A DNA stretch of 64,000 nt from DASXBJ01 sp036491755 (GCA_036491755.1 DASXBJ010000066.1:1-64000), one strand, 5' to 3'; counted from the first letter of the stretch, positions 26,194 through 34,510 are shown. Numbers and translations are program-made. Notes: generated by a model not told the origin, from the letters alone.

Positions 26194-26652
26194 TCAGACT
26201 CTCTTGAACCGCAGCGCCGTCCAGTAGTCGTCGATCGCGACGAACGCCACGGGCTTGTACCCGCTCTCTCCGGTGATCTCGCCCAGGACGTCGCGCTGCA
26301 TCCACCAGGGCGTCGCCGGCAGGTCGGTGGCGCGGCTGGTCTGGCCACCTTTGGGGTAGGTGATCCACAACAGGCCATTCGGCTTGACCGCATGCACGGC
26401 CAGAGGTCCCAGCCGGCGAAGCTCCTCGGCGCTGCCCACGAAAAGCTGCACCACGTCGAATGCCTCCTGGGACCCCACCGTCGTGCTGATGTTCGCGGGG
26501 GCAGGCCGGAGCCGTTCGAGGTACCCGTCCGGCGCATTCATCACGACCACGCTGTGCTCAGCCGCCAGGCGGAGCTTCTTGGCGATGGGGCTGAAGCCCG
26601 AACCGTCAGGGCCGAGGACTGGCAACGATCGCTGGGAGTCCAGGTGGCCCAT
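26194..26652 (-). CDS. hypothetical protein, DUF3052-like
   Basis: A 152-residue protein. Features are an SPIAKKLRL segment near residue 22, VVMNAPDGYLERL, a VQLFVGSAEELRRLGPLAVHAVKPNGLLWITYPKGG core and a C-terminal VAFVAIDDYWTALRFKR. The pattern, in which a ...NGLLWITYPK strand is followed by a tryptophan-rich end, is that of DUF3052 proteins, whose function is unknown. The neighbour downstream is a metallophosphoesterase. Confidence 0.75.
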   Translation of the reverse strand: MGHLDSQRSLPVLGPDGSGFSPIAKKLRLAAEHSVVVMNAPDGYLERLRPAPANISTTVGSQEAFDVVQLFVGSAEELRRLGPLAVHAVKPNGLLWITYPKGGQTSRATDLPATPWWMQRDVLGEITGESGYKPVAFVAIDDYWTALRFKRV

Positions 26653-26674
26653 GGGCGCTCACTGTACCGCCCCA

Positions 26675-27202
26675 TCAGCTGCCCGACAGTGCAGGTTTTC
26701 CGCCGGCGGTCACTTCGAGGTCGGCCCACATGCCGCTGGCCTCGCTGCCGTCGACGAGGGAGGCGATCCGCAAGCTCCCGGTCGAGACAGGAACGAATTC
26801 GAAGCTGGCGGACTGGCCTGGGTCCAGGCCGCGCGCAGGATTCGGGGTCGACCAGGCCGGTTGGATGGGCGCGGTGTCGCGCGCCCCCGCAACCACGGCG
26901 CACGAGTTGGGCACGGTGCCATGGTTCTCGCACTGGATCGTGGCGCTCCATCCGACGGGGATCGTCACGATCAGGGCGCCGCTGCCATATCCGTTGTAGT
27001 TGAACTGGAAATCGCTGGCGGGATACCCGGCGACCAGGGTCACGACAACCGCGCGGTTGGCGGCATCGGACCTTATGTAGTGAGACAGGTCGGGCGGGTT
27101 GCCGGCGCCTGTGCCCATGATCGGATCACACGCCGCCCCGCACAGCACGGACAGAAGCAATGCGGCCATGGTGAGCGCGCGAGGCACTCCGCGCCGGGTC
27201 AC
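26675..27202 (-). CDS. secreted sulfocyanin-like cupredoxin-fold protein lacking obvious copper ligands
   Basis: A 175-residue exported protein with an N-terminal hydrophobic signal (ALTMAALLLSVLCGAAC) that may be a lipoprotein signal. The body has FQFNYNGYGSGALIVTIPVGW, then ENHGTVPNSCAVV and near the end LVDGSEASGMWADLEV. These line up by pattern with sulfocyanin-type cupredoxins (FNFNG..., the LPHN His motif and C..GH..GMW). Of the usual ligands only the Met of GMW seems preserved; the His and Cys positions read Asn/Ser and Leu. The match is my own pattern reading, not a search result. Confidence 0.6.
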   Translation of the reverse strand: MTRRGVPRALTMAALLLSVLCGAACDPIMGTGAGNPPDLSHYIRSDAANRAVVVTLVAGYPASDFQFNYNGYGSGALIVTIPVGWSATIQCENHGTVPNSCAVVAGARDTAPIQPAWSTPNPARGLDPGQSASFEFVPVSTGSLRIASLVDGSEASGMWADLEVTAGGKPALSGS

Positions 27203-27220
27203 CGCATATCATCCGGGACG

Positions 27221-27475
27221 ATGGGAACACCGCGGGACGACCGCCCGGCGGGCCGTGATGGCCCTCCCGTCATGGTGCTGTGGTGGGAACGGCTCGAAAC
27301 CTGGATGCAGCTCGCGATCTCTTTTCCGATGCTGGCGCTGCTCATGCTCCTGATCAATATCGGACCATTCAACCAGCCGCTGCTCCGCTCCATCTTCTAC
27401 GGCCTGTTCGAAGGCGGAGTGTTGAGCGGCCTGCTCGCCGTGGCGACCGCAACCGAAAAAGGTAGGCGTCCCTGA
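27221..27475 (+). CDS. small two-helix membrane protein
   Basis: An 84-residue protein: ~18 polar residues, VLWWERLETWMQ, then two hydrophobic segments (LAISFPMLALLMLLINIG and a second around FEGGVLSGLLAVATA). ATG at 27221 is chosen; longer in-frame starts upstream read through a region that is clearly the antisense of the sulfocyanin-like gene. The function is unknown. The next gene starts directly after its stop, so the two form an operon. Confidence 0.55.
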   Translation: MGTPRDDRPAGRDGPPVMVLWWERLETWMQLAISFPMLALLMLLINIGPFNQPLLRSIFYGLFEGGVLSGLLAVATATEKGRRP

Positions 27476-27961
27476 GTGAGGAGCACATCGGCAGGCTCGC
27501 TGGCCTGCATCGGCGCAATCATCGTCGCGTTCGGATGTTCGTCGAGCTCCAACTCGTTCACGGTTGGGAACGCGACGGTCGATGACACCACCTACACGTG
27601 TCCGGCGGGATCGAACAATGCGGCCTACGAGCTGCATGCGCGGTTCGATGCGCACAACCCGACGTCCACCACCGTGACGATCCTGTCCGTGGGCGCGACG
27701 CTCAAGCTCGCCGCGACGAAAGGCTCGTGGCTGGAGAAGGTCGGAGATGTTTACGACGCGGGGAAGGCGAGCTTCACACCGAATTCCGTGGCGCCCGGCG
27801 CGAGCGCGAGTGTGAATGTGACAATCGCCAGCGCCTGTACCAGCGCCAAGGCCCCAGGCGCGACCTCGAGCTACGGCGAGTACGAGGTGATGCTGCATGT
27901 GACGAGCTCCGGCGGCTCGTTCAACACTGTGACGGCGAACCGCCACCGCCTCATCGCATAG
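27476..27961 (+). CDS. secreted lipoprotein-like protein of unknown function
   Basis: A 161-residue exported protein. The signal is GSLACIGAIIVAFGC, with Cys21 as possible lipidation site followed by a Ser-rich linker. The mature part is beta-rich with Thr/Ser/Val repeats (TSTTVTILSVGATLKLAATKG, and NSVAPGASASVNVTI), suggesting an immunoglobulin-like fold; no catalytic motif is visible. Starts at GTG immediately after the stop of the 84-residue membrane protein gene. Confidence 0.65.
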   Translation: MRSTSAGSLACIGAIIVAFGCSSSSNSFTVGNATVDDTTYTCPAGSNNAAYELHARFDAHNPTSTTVTILSVGATLKLAATKGSWLEKVGDVYDAGKASFTPNSVAPGASASVNVTIASACTSAKAPGATSSYGEYEVMLHVTSSGGSFNTVTANRHRLIA

Positions 27962-27994
27962 GGCAGATCCCCCCAGGCGCTCGCACCTCGAGGG

Positions 27995-29053
27995 TTACTT
28001 GCTGCGCAGGACGGCCATCGCTTTCGTAGCCGCGGACAGCCACGCTGGATCCTGCAGCCAGGTCTCCACCCCCCACATCAGAACCACCTGCAAGCCCTCC
28101 TGGCGGTAGTCCACTGCGCTGGCGACCAGGTCGGACGTCTTGAACTTGCCGGCGATGTCCGCCCACGGCTGCGCCTGCATCTCCGTGAGCCACACCTCCT
28201 TACCCATCGATTGTGCCTGTCCGGTCCAGAAGGTGACCGCCTGCTCCTTCCACTCTGCTCGCAGGTCGGTGCTCGTGAACTTCAACGGCGTTGACGGACC
28301 GTCGAGGTAGAGGTCCAGGCCCAGCGCGTCGCCGGCGGCCAGAGCCTCTCCCGGATGGCCGCTCGGGTAGCCGCCCAGCAGCTGTAGGGCGGGCTTCGCA
28401 TAGAGCTGGAGCATGTCGACAGCGACATTCCAGCCATCGAAGGTCGTGATCACGATCTTGTGGACGTGGTCGAGCGTGCGCGCCTCGGCGATCTCCCAAT
28501 TCAGCTGCGCGACCTTGATCTGGTCGTCGCCGGTGATGACGTTGCCCACGTAGTCGAAAGGCTCGTTCTCCACCTGCCACGCGTACAGCAGCGGTGACCC
28601 CCTGTAACGCGCGATGGTCGACTCGAAGTAGGTCCGGTAGGCGCTCCCGCTCTGCACCTGGTTCAGCACCGGTTGCTGCCGGACCCCTGCCCAGGCGGGC
28701 TCGTGCAGCTCCGGATACAGGAAGTTGCGGGCGCCGACGGTCAACACCACCCGCGTCGGATTGGGGGCGTACTGGTTGTGGCTGGCCACGACCGCGAGCA
28801 GGGCGTCGAGCTCCGAGAAGTCGAGCTGGTCCGGGGCGGGCTGCACCGTCTCCCAATACACCGGCAGGCGCACCAGGTCGGGATTGGTGGTCGCCAGCAG
28901 CAGGGCGAGATCAGTCTGCGGGTCGCGATGAGCCCATTCCGAGACCAGCGGGCTGAAGCTGAAACCGGCCAGGGGTGGTGGTGGCGCCGGCTGGATCCAG
29001 GCCTCGCTCCCCAGCATCACGGCGACGCCGACCAATAGAAACAGCTGCTTCAT
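27995..29053 (-). CDS. secreted glycoside hydrolase-like protein (GH-A clan)
   Basis: A 352-residue exported TIM-barrel-like protein. A signal peptide (MKQLFLLVGVAVMLG) is followed by LVRLPVYWETVQP, RVVLTVGARNFLYP, the acid/base motif YAWQVENEPFDY and a probable nucleophile in VWLTEMQAQPW. These are GH-A clan features (GH5/39/42-like); substrate unknown. ATG at 29053 is chosen as it starts the signal peptide. It diverges from the LCP gene across 95 bp, suggesting a link to cell-wall polysaccharide, which is inference. Confidence 0.82.
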   Translation of the reverse strand: MKQLFLLVGVAVMLGSEAWIQPAPPPPLAGFSFSPLVSEWAHRDPQTDLALLLATTNPDLVRLPVYWETVQPAPDQLDFSELDALLAVVASHNQYAPNPTRVVLTVGARNFLYPELHEPAWAGVRQQPVLNQVQSGSAYRTYFESTIARYRGSPLLYAWQVENEPFDYVGNVITGDDQIKVAQLNWEIAEARTLDHVHKIVITTFDGWNVAVDMLQLYAKPALQLLGGYPSGHPGEALAAGDALGLDLYLDGPSTPLKFTSTDLRAEWKEQAVTFWTGQAQSMGKEVWLTEMQAQPWADIAGKFKTSDLVASAVDYRQEGLQVVLMWGVETWLQDPAWLSAATKAMAVLRSK

Positions 29054-29148
29054 GGCTGCGGGAGCGCCCCGGCGACCAGCATCCGGCCGGGCGGGCCGGC
29101 GCGGGGTATTGGCCGCGCTCAAGCGTTGCTCCGATGGAGGGCCCACCA

Positions 29149-30096
29149 GTGAAAATGCCACGCGCCTTGATCGTCATTCCGGGATTCCTGCTGGCCGGTC
29201 TGCTCGGTCTCGGTGCGTACTTCCTGCCCGTTCTGCAAACCGCGGCCGGCTCGACGGTGGCGGGCGGCTCGGTCACCGCGCCGATCCAGAACCTGAATCC
29301 GATCCAGGGGCCCAGCCAGCCGTTCACCGTGCTTCTCCTCGGCTCGGACGACGATTCCAAGTTTCCGCCAGATCGGGTCAACACGCAGTCGATGATCCTG
29401 TTGCGCATCGACCCCACGACCAAGCAGGCGACCATGCTCTCCATCCCGCGCGACCTGTGGGTGCCCATCCCGAACCAGGGCATGGGCAAGATCAGCACTG
29501 CGTTCGCGTCCGATGGCCCGCAGGGGGCGATCGCAGCCGTGGAGAGCAACTTCAAGGTCCATATCGACGACTACGTCTGGATTGGCCTGAACGGCCTGGT
29601 CAAGCTCATCGACCAACTCGGCGGCATCAACGTTCTCGTGACAAACCCGGTCATGGATGATTTCTATCCCTCTGATCTGAGCAGCAGTGGAGATCCATAC
29701 GCGTACTACCGCGTTGCCGTCCTTCCGGGCGCGACCCACCTCGACGGGCTGCACGCGCTCCAGTACGTCCGGTCGCGCCACGGCGATCTGCGCGGCGACT
29801 TCGCCCGGTCGGAGCGTCAGCAGCAGGTGCTCCTCGCGATCAAATCGGAGGCGTCCCGCCTGAACGTCGCCGACCTGCCTGCGCTGGCCAGCGCGTTCCA
29901 TGGCGAGATCAAGACTAGCATCGGCCTCGACCGGGTCCGCCAGCTCCTCGCCGTGGCGAGCAGCTTCGAAGGCAACAGCATCCACCACGTCGTGCTTCTG
30001 CCGCCGTACACGTCGGAGGGGTACGCGGCAGGCCAGGACGTGGTGTTTCCGAACTGGTCCGCAATCCTGCCGCTCGTCCATCAGACCTTTCCCTGA
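29149..30096 (+). CDS. LytR-CpsA-Psr (LCP) family cell-wall ligase
   Basis: A 315-residue membrane-anchored protein: N-terminal helix ALIVIPGFLLAGLLGLGAYF, then the LCP domain with VLLLGSDDDSKFPPDRVNTQ, LLRIDPTTKQATMLSIPRDL, IDQLGGINV and HALQYVRSRHGDLRGDFAR, in which the Arg/Asp residues binding the polyprenyl-pyrophosphate are present. LCP enzymes transfer glycopolymers from lipid carriers to peptidoglycan. A GGAGG lies eight bases before the GTG at 29149; the ATG at 29155 is an alternative. Its stop overlaps the next gene's ATG by one base (TGATG). Confidence 0.93.
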   Translation: MKMPRALIVIPGFLLAGLLGLGAYFLPVLQTAAGSTVAGGSVTAPIQNLNPIQGPSQPFTVLLLGSDDDSKFPPDRVNTQSMILLRIDPTTKQATMLSIPRDLWVPIPNQGMGKISTAFASDGPQGAIAAVESNFKVHIDDYVWIGLNGLVKLIDQLGGINVLVTNPVMDDFYPSDLSSSGDPYAYYRVAVLPGATHLDGLHALQYVRSRHGDLRGDFARSERQQQVLLAIKSEASRLNVADLPALASAFHGEIKTSIGLDRVRQLLAVASSFEGNSIHHVVLLPPYTSEGYAAGQDVVFPNWSAILPLVHQTFP

Positions 30097-31148
30097 TGGG
30101 CGCCGTGGAGCGAGATCGCCCAGGAGCGGGCGGTCTTGCGAACTGGCTGGTGGCGATCGTGCTGACGGTGGCGATGCTCGGCTTCGGCGTCGGGGTCTAT
30201 CACGCGGCCGGCTACCTGCGCGGGACGCGCGCGCCCGTGGTCCGACCCAGCCAGACGTCAGGCCCCCGCCTGCCGGGGGTGATCTACGTCGCGCAGGCGG
30301 GTGCGCTGTACAGGTATCAGGACGGATCGTTCACCCAGATGACCTCGGAGTCGGGTTGGACGCAACCAGCCGCTTCTCCCGACGGGAGCCAGCTCGCGGT
30401 GGTCAGGCGATACGAGAACTGGTCGGACCTGTACCTGATGACGAGGTCGGGCAAGACGATCTCCCACCTGATCTCCGGGTACTCCTCTCAGGTGGAAGGC
30501 AATCACTGGATCTTCTATCCGCGGTTCAGCCCCGACGGAAGCCGCATCTTCTTTGATTTCGACCCCAAGGATCCCTACAACAGCTACCGAGTCGACCTGG
30601 CCGTCTTCTCGGCGCCGCCAGGCGCGGGATCCGCGAGCTGGGGCCAGTGGACCTATCCGAACGACTACACGGGCGGCGATGTAAACCCGGTTCCGCTGCG
30701 GAGCGGCGGGTTGGTCTTCACGAGGTACTCCTTCGACGACCAATCGAAGCTCCACTCGCAGCTGTGGCTCCAGGAGCGGCCTGGGAGCGCCGGCGTGGCG
30801 CTGACCGATCCAAGCCTCGACTGCGGCCAGCCCGCCGTCTCGGCCGACCAGACTCAGATGGCGATGATCTGCCGCAAGGGCCTCACCCAGACCGCGGAGC
30901 TGGACGTCGCATCCTTTGACGCGTCGGCGCTGAAGCTCGGGCAGCCCACGGCGTTGGTGGGCGGACAGCTCGTCGCGTCACCCGCGTTCTCGCCGGACGG
31001 CAGGACGGTCGCCTACCTGGCGCCCGCGACAGCAGGCGGCATGTTCCAGCTCTGGACCGTCCCGAGCGCCGGGACGCCCACCGCCAAGGAGATCACGGCC
31101 AACGTGGCCCTCGACTCGAGCTCGGCTCCGGTCTGGCTGGCGAGCTGA
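30096..31148 (+). CDS. membrane-anchored TolB-like beta-propeller protein
   Basis: A 350-residue protein with one N-terminal membrane helix (LVAIVLTVAMLGFGVGVYHA) and an external propeller whose blades carry PAASPDGSQLAVV, YPRFSPDGSRIFF, QPAVSADQTQMAMI and SPAFSPDGRTVAYL, the PD40/WD40-like repeats seen in TolB and LpqB. It is translationally coupled to the LCP gene, so a cell-envelope accessory or sensor role is likely. The exact function is unknown. Confidence 0.88.
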   Translation: MGAVERDRPGAGGLANWLVAIVLTVAMLGFGVGVYHAAGYLRGTRAPVVRPSQTSGPRLPGVIYVAQAGALYRYQDGSFTQMTSESGWTQPAASPDGSQLAVVRRYENWSDLYLMTRSGKTISHLISGYSSQVEGNHWIFYPRFSPDGSRIFFDFDPKDPYNSYRVDLAVFSAPPGAGSASWGQWTYPNDYTGGDVNPVPLRSGGLVFTRYSFDDQSKLHSQLWLQERPGSAGVALTDPSLDCGQPAVSADQTQMAMICRKGLTQTAELDVASFDASALKLGQPTALVGGQLVASPAFSPDGRTVAYLAPATAGGMFQLWTVPSAGTPTAKEITANVALDSSSAPVWLAS

Positions 31149-31186
31149 CCGTTCAACGGTGGCGTGGCAAATCCATTCAACGGTGG
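31149..31186. promoter_or_regulatory. palindrome and direct repeats upstream of the 59-residue gene
   Basis: Two copies of TTCAACGGTGG begin at 31152 and 31176, 24 bp apart. The first sits in a perfect 11-bp palindrome CCGTTCAACGG (31149-31159), the second in the near-match CCATTCAACGG. They lie directly after the TolB-like gene stop and ~60 bp before the small gene's ATG, the right place for a paired operator. No regulator can be named. Confidence 0.45.
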
Positions 31187-31242
31187 TAGTTCGGAATTGG
31201 ATCCATGCGCGTTTTTCTGTTAACAAAGAAAGGAGAGCGAAC

Positions 31243-31422
31243 ATGAGATTCAAATCCCGATCCGACGCACCTGACCTCCAGTCCCAGCTCGAATCCCTTT
31301 TCGACCAGGTCTGGCGGTCGGAGTCGGACTGGCGGCTGTGGGATCGCGTTGACCAAGCGGTGATGCTCGAGGACCTTCGCGTGAAGAGAGCCGACCAGCG
31401 CGACATCGAGCGGGCCGCTTGA
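31243..31422 (+). CDS. small conserved-type protein, 59 residues
   Basis: The ATG at 31243 follows AAGGAG (31230-31235) by seven bases, an ideal ribosome site that decides the start over longer in-frame versions. The protein is charged and helical (LQSQLESLFDQVWRSESDWRLWDRVDQAVMLED reads as one amphipathic stretch in parts) with no signal or membrane helix. I do not recognise it. The AT-rich sequence before it (TTTTTCTGTTAACA) and the upstream repeats suggest its own promoter; it precedes the patatin gene by 25 bp. Confidence 0.65.
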   Translation: MRFKSRSDAPDLQSQLESLFDQVWRSESDWRLWDRVDQAVMLEDLRVKRADQRDIERAA

Positions 31423-31447
31423 TGTCTGGGCACGCCCGACAGCTCTG

Positions 31448-32359
31448 ATGAACCGTCACGCTCCACGCCATCGTGGCGGGGGGGCCCAGGGGTGCACCGC
31501 CTTCGTTCTCTCGGGCGGTGGCAGCCTGGGCGCAGTACAGGTCGGCATGTTGCAGACGCTGACCGAGGCGGGAATCCAACCCGACCTGTTGATCGGTACG
31601 TCGGTGGGCGCCCTGAACGCGGCCTGGATGGCCTTCCGACCCGACCACGATCGCGCGCTCCGGCTGGGCGAAGTCTGGATGGGCCTCCGTCGCCATGACG
31701 TGTTTCCGTTGAGCCCGTGGTCCGGCGCTCGCGGCATCTTTGGCCGCAGCAATCACCTGATCTCGAATTCCAGCCTCCGCGGCATCCTGGAGGCGCACTT
31801 CTCGAATCAGCGGCTCGAGGACGCCGCCGTGCCGGTGCACGTCGTGACCACCGATTTGAAAACAGGTCGAGCGGTCACCCTGTCGTCCGGGCCGGTGATC
31901 CCGGCGCTGCTCGCGAGCTCGGCGATCCCCGGCGTGTTCCCGCCCGTGACGATCGGACGGCGCGACCTGGTCGACGGCGGCGTCGCCAACCACACGCCGA
32001 TCACGGCGGCGATCGAGTTGGGGGCGACTGAGATCTACGTCCTGCCTGTCGGTTACCCGTGGCTCCGCCAGCCGCCGACGACCGCCCTGGGGATGGCCCT
32101 TTACGCGCTGGCCCGTTTCGTCGAGCAGAAGCTCGAAGCCGAGGTGGCGATGCACCGCCACGACGCGGAGATCCACGTGCTCCCCACCTTCGAGCTCCCC
32201 GCGGTCTCTCCAGCGGATTTCAGGCAGACCAGGGAGCTCATCGCGCGCGGCCAGAGGTGGACCCGCCGCTACCTCGGCTCGACTGCCCCGGTCGCGCCGC
32301 CTGAGCGCGTGCGCCTGGACAGGCGGCTCACGACGCTCGACCCGGCGCGAGCCGCGTAA
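31448..32359 (+). CDS. patatin-like phospholipase
   Basis: A 303-residue patatin-family serine hydrolase. The oxyanion loop is LSGGGSLGAVQVGML, the nucleophile elbow GTSVGALNAAW (GxSxG) and the catalytic Asp in LVDGGVANHTPI. It would hydrolyse acyl esters of phospholipids in the cytoplasm or at the membrane. The GHxxxG-like N-terminal extension is polar. It ends near a strong hairpin (32424-32449). Confidence 0.93.
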   Translation: MNRHAPRHRGGGAQGCTAFVLSGGGSLGAVQVGMLQTLTEAGIQPDLLIGTSVGALNAAWMAFRPDHDRALRLGEVWMGLRRHDVFPLSPWSGARGIFGRSNHLISNSSLRGILEAHFSNQRLEDAAVPVHVVTTDLKTGRAVTLSSGPVIPALLASSAIPGVFPPVTIGRRDLVDGGVANHTPITAAIELGATEIYVLPVGYPWLRQPPTTALGMALYALARFVEQKLEAEVAMHRHDAEIHVLPTFELPAVSPADFRQTRELIARGQRWTRRYLGSTAPVAPPERVRLDRRLTTLDPARAA

Positions 32360-32423
32360 AGCTCGAGCGCGCTCGTAGCTCGCGTACGCGTAGAAGTCCA
32401 GGCTGGCGCGTTCCTCCTGTATG

Positions 32424-32449
32424 GCGCCCGGACCGCGAGGTCCGGGCGC
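32424..32449 (+). terminator. GC-rich hairpin after the patatin gene
   Basis: GCGCCCGGACC and GGTCCGGGCGC form a perfect 11-bp stem closed by a GCGA tetraloop. It is followed by TCAAATTTG rather than a clean T-run, so it may be a weak intrinsic terminator or an RNA-stabilising hairpin. The rest of 32360-32593 shows nothing else I can support. Confidence 0.55.
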
Positions 32450-32593
32450 TCAAATTTGTGTCCGGATCAGCTCGCGCACCGGACATGAGCACTCGGCAAC
32501 CTCACAGCCGTCTCACACTGGGCGCTGAGCGCGCCTGGTCAGCCTTTGGTCTCGACGCTCGTCGAGAGCGATTACACGGATCGGAGGCAAGAC

Positions 32594-32845
32594 ATGATCA
32601 GCATCAGGAACACAGTTGCGGCGGCGGCGATCGCGGCGTCAATGCTCGGGGGAGGCGTGGCCGGAGCGATCCTTTACGGCGCGACGGTCATCCCGGCAGC
32701 CGCGGCGACCAATCCGAGTCCAACGCCCGCGGCGGGCACGCCAACCACTCCGTTCGTATCCAACGAGGCCGCGGCTCATGAGGCGACCGAGAGCGCGGCT
32801 CGTGAGGCGCAAGAGAACGCGGGCCAGGTTCCCACCGTCCCGTAG
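32594..32845 (+). CDS. small exported Ala/Glu-rich protein
   Basis: An 83-residue protein behind a GGAGG site (32583-32587, six bases before ATG). It has a hydrophobic N-terminus (VAAAAIAASMLGGGVAGAILYG), an Ala-rich linker with Pro/Thr (TNPSPTPAAGTPTTP) and a charged tail with repeated AHEATESAAREAQENAG. It looks like a small secreted or membrane-tethered protein. An intrinsic terminator follows at 32878. Confidence 0.62.
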   Translation: MISIRNTVAAAAIAASMLGGGVAGAILYGATVIPAAAATNPSPTPAAGTPTTPFVSNEAAAHEATESAAREAQENAGQVPTVP

Positions 32846-32877
32846 CGGCCACAGCGGGTCCTCTCCCCGCGATGGCA

Positions 32878-32907
32878 CGGCCCCTCCTCGGCGGAGGGGC
32901 CGCTTTT
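32878..32907 (+). terminator. intrinsic terminator
   Basis: CGGCCCCTCC (32878-32887) pairs perfectly with GGAGGGGCCG (32893-32902) around a TCGGC loop and is followed by CTTTT. It ends the transcript of the small exported protein and separates it from the convergent proline dehydrogenase gene. Confidence 0.85.
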
Positions 32908-32916
32908 GCTTGCCCG

Positions 32917-33837
32917 CTAGGGCAGCATCTGGCGCGCCACGAACAGCATGTTGGCCGGCCTCTCGGCCAGGCGTCTCAAGTACCAGGCGTACCACGCGTC
33001 GCCGTAAGCGATCAGGTTCTTGACGACAAAACCCTCCCGCGCGAGACGGAGCTGCTCGTCGGTCCGTATGCCGTAGAGCATGTTCACCTCCAGCTGAGCC
33101 CTCTGCAGCCCGAGGGCATTGGCGAACCGCCACAGACGCGCCACCAGATCGACGTCGTGCGTGCCCATGACGAGTCTCAGGCGTTCTCGTTTGAGCTCCG
33201 GTAGCAACATGACGCACAGGGCGAGGTAGTTGGCGTCGACGTCGCGTTTGGCTGTGAACGCGATCTCACGCGGCTCTGCGTACGCCCCCTTGACGAGCCT
33301 GATCGCAGGCTTGGACGGCAGAAGCGCCGCGACGTCGTCGACGGTCCGGCGCAGGTAGGCTTGCAGCGCCAGGCCGGTGCCCGGGTGGGCGGCGTGGACC
33401 CGCCTGTAGAAATCGAGAGTGCGATCGGTGTAAGCGCTGCCCTCCATGTCTATCCACAGGAAGCATTTCGCTCTTGCGGCCGCGCCGGCGAGACGGTCGA
33501 GGTTCGCGTAAGCAGCCTTGGCATCGATGTCGAGTCCCAGCTGGGTGGGCTTCACCGAGATCTCGGCCCCCACACCGGTGGAGGCGGCGATCACCTCCTC
33601 GTAATGCTTGACGACGTCGTCGGCTTCCCCGAGGTCGGTCACGTTCTCGCCAAGCCGCGTGAAGAGCGAACCTATGCCCTTGGCCCGGAAGTCGACCGCC
33701 GCCGCGAGCGCGCTGTCAAAGCCCTCGCCCGGGAGGAACCGCCTGACCGCGCGGCGGGCGAAGCCCCAACGCGGCACGTGCGTCGCCAGCCAGCGGTTTT
33801 GCGCGCACCAGAGCAGGAGCTGCCTCATCGGGCCCAA
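32917..33837 (-). CDS. proline dehydrogenase
   Basis: A 306-residue FAD-dependent proline dehydrogenase (PutA N-domain type, monofunctional as in actinobacteria). Characteristic segments are VSVKPTQLGL-like ISVKPTQLGLDI, LWIDMEGSAYTD, IRLVKGAYAEPREIAF, VMGTHDVDL and the C-terminal YLRRLAERPANM that binds proline. It oxidises proline to pyrroline-5-carboxylate, passing electrons to quinone. No P5C dehydrogenase gene is in the window. The ATG at residue 4 (MRQLLLW) is an alternative start. Confidence 0.92.
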   Translation of the reverse strand: MGPMRQLLLWCAQNRWLATHVPRWGFARRAVRRFLPGEGFDSALAAAVDFRAKGIGSLFTRLGENVTDLGEADDVVKHYEEVIAASTGVGAEISVKPTQLGLDIDAKAAYANLDRLAGAAARAKCFLWIDMEGSAYTDRTLDFYRRVHAAHPGTGLALQAYLRRTVDDVAALLPSKPAIRLVKGAYAEPREIAFTAKRDVDANYLALCVMLLPELKRERLRLVMGTHDVDLVARLWRFANALGLQRAQLEVNMLYGIRTDEQLRLAREGFVVKNLIAYGDAWYAWYLRRLAERPANMLFVARQMLP

Positions 33838-33901
33838 CCATAAGCCACGCCAAGCGCGGCGACGTTGACGAAACCCTATGCGGTGCGGTCACCGCGATCG
33901 A

Positions 33902-33935
33902 CAAAACAAAACGGCGCCCGCTCGTGCGGGCGCCG
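33902..33935 (-). terminator. intrinsic terminator of the 56-residue membrane protein gene
   Basis: On the minus strand CGGCGCCCGC and GCGGGCGCCG form a perfect 10-bp stem with an ACGA loop, followed by TTTTGTTTTGT. It lies 15 bp after the stop of the small gene at 33950. Confidence 0.88.
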
Positions 33936-33949
33936 TGCCATTTCTTGGC

Positions 33950-34120
33950 TTACCAGCCGTACCAGCGGCCTCGACCTTCGGCTCCTCGGATGAAGAAGCC
34001 GATCACCCACAGGATCAGCCCGATGACGAGCAGGATCCAGAGGATGTGAAGCGCCGGTGCGATCAGTCCGCCCCCGCCGAGGAGCAGCAACAGCAGGATC
34101 AGAACGATCAACGCAACCAC
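33950..34120 (-). CDS. small two-helix hydrophobic protein, 56 residues
   Basis: The GTG at 34120 follows AAAGGAGGT by nine bases. The protein is almost entirely membrane: a leucine run (VALIVLILLLLLLLGGGG), a second helix (HILWILLVIGLILWVIGFF) and a short basic tail ending GRGRWYGW. It resembles the small hydrophobic lmo0937-like stress peptides in layout. A strong terminator follows, so it is a monocistronic unit. It is short enough to be missed by many gene callers. Confidence 0.72.
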   Translation of the reverse strand: MVALIVLILLLLLLGGGGLIAPALHILWILLVIGLILWVIGFFIRGAEGRGRWYGW

Positions 34121-34225
34121 CCTTGATTGACCTCCTTTCGAGCTGGTCCTGAGGTCCGGGAGGATGCCCGGGCCTGGCCAGCCGTGAATTTACCGTCTAT
34201 AAAAAAACGCGCGGCGGAGGGGGGA

Positions 34226-34510
34226 TTACCCGGCCTTGCGGCCTCGGCTGTGGCTCTTTGCCGACACCTCGACGCCATACTTGCGCGCGGCGGAGCGAAT
34301 CCGGCGCCAGGCCGCTTGCTTCTCCTCTTCGCTGACGCCCTCCACCTGGTTGAATCGGGCGATCGCGTTGCGCACGTGCGCCGCGTCGATGAGCGGCTCC
34401 TTGCGTTCCTTGGGGAACGCGAAGGCGCGCGCCGAAATCCGGTCCTTCTGTGCGGAGGTGAGACCGCGTGACCGCTCGGTCGCGGTCTTCCGCTTTGTTG
34501 TCGCTGCCAT
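34226..34510 (-). CDS. small basic protein, DUF6582-like
   Basis: A 94-residue soluble basic protein behind an AAGGAGG site. It has a lysine/arginine-rich N-terminus (TKRKTATERSRG), then RAFAFPKERKEPLIDAAHVRNA, FNQVEGVSEEEKQAAWRRI and AAKKYGVEV-like RSAARKYGVEV. This is a widespread small domain of unknown function, sometimes appended to phage-related proteins. It sits in a run of small stress-type genes. Confidence 0.75.
   Translation of the reverse strand: MAATTKRKTATERSRGLTSAQKDRISARAFAFPKERKEPLIDAAHVRNAIARFNQVEGVSEEEKQAAWRRIRSAARKYGVEVSAKSHSRGRKAG

Noticed and set aside
34201..34207. A run of seven A (T7 on the minus strand) after the 94-residue gene as an intrinsic terminator
   Set aside because: No stable hairpin lies directly before the T-run; the nearest GGCC/GGCC stem is about 20 nt away.
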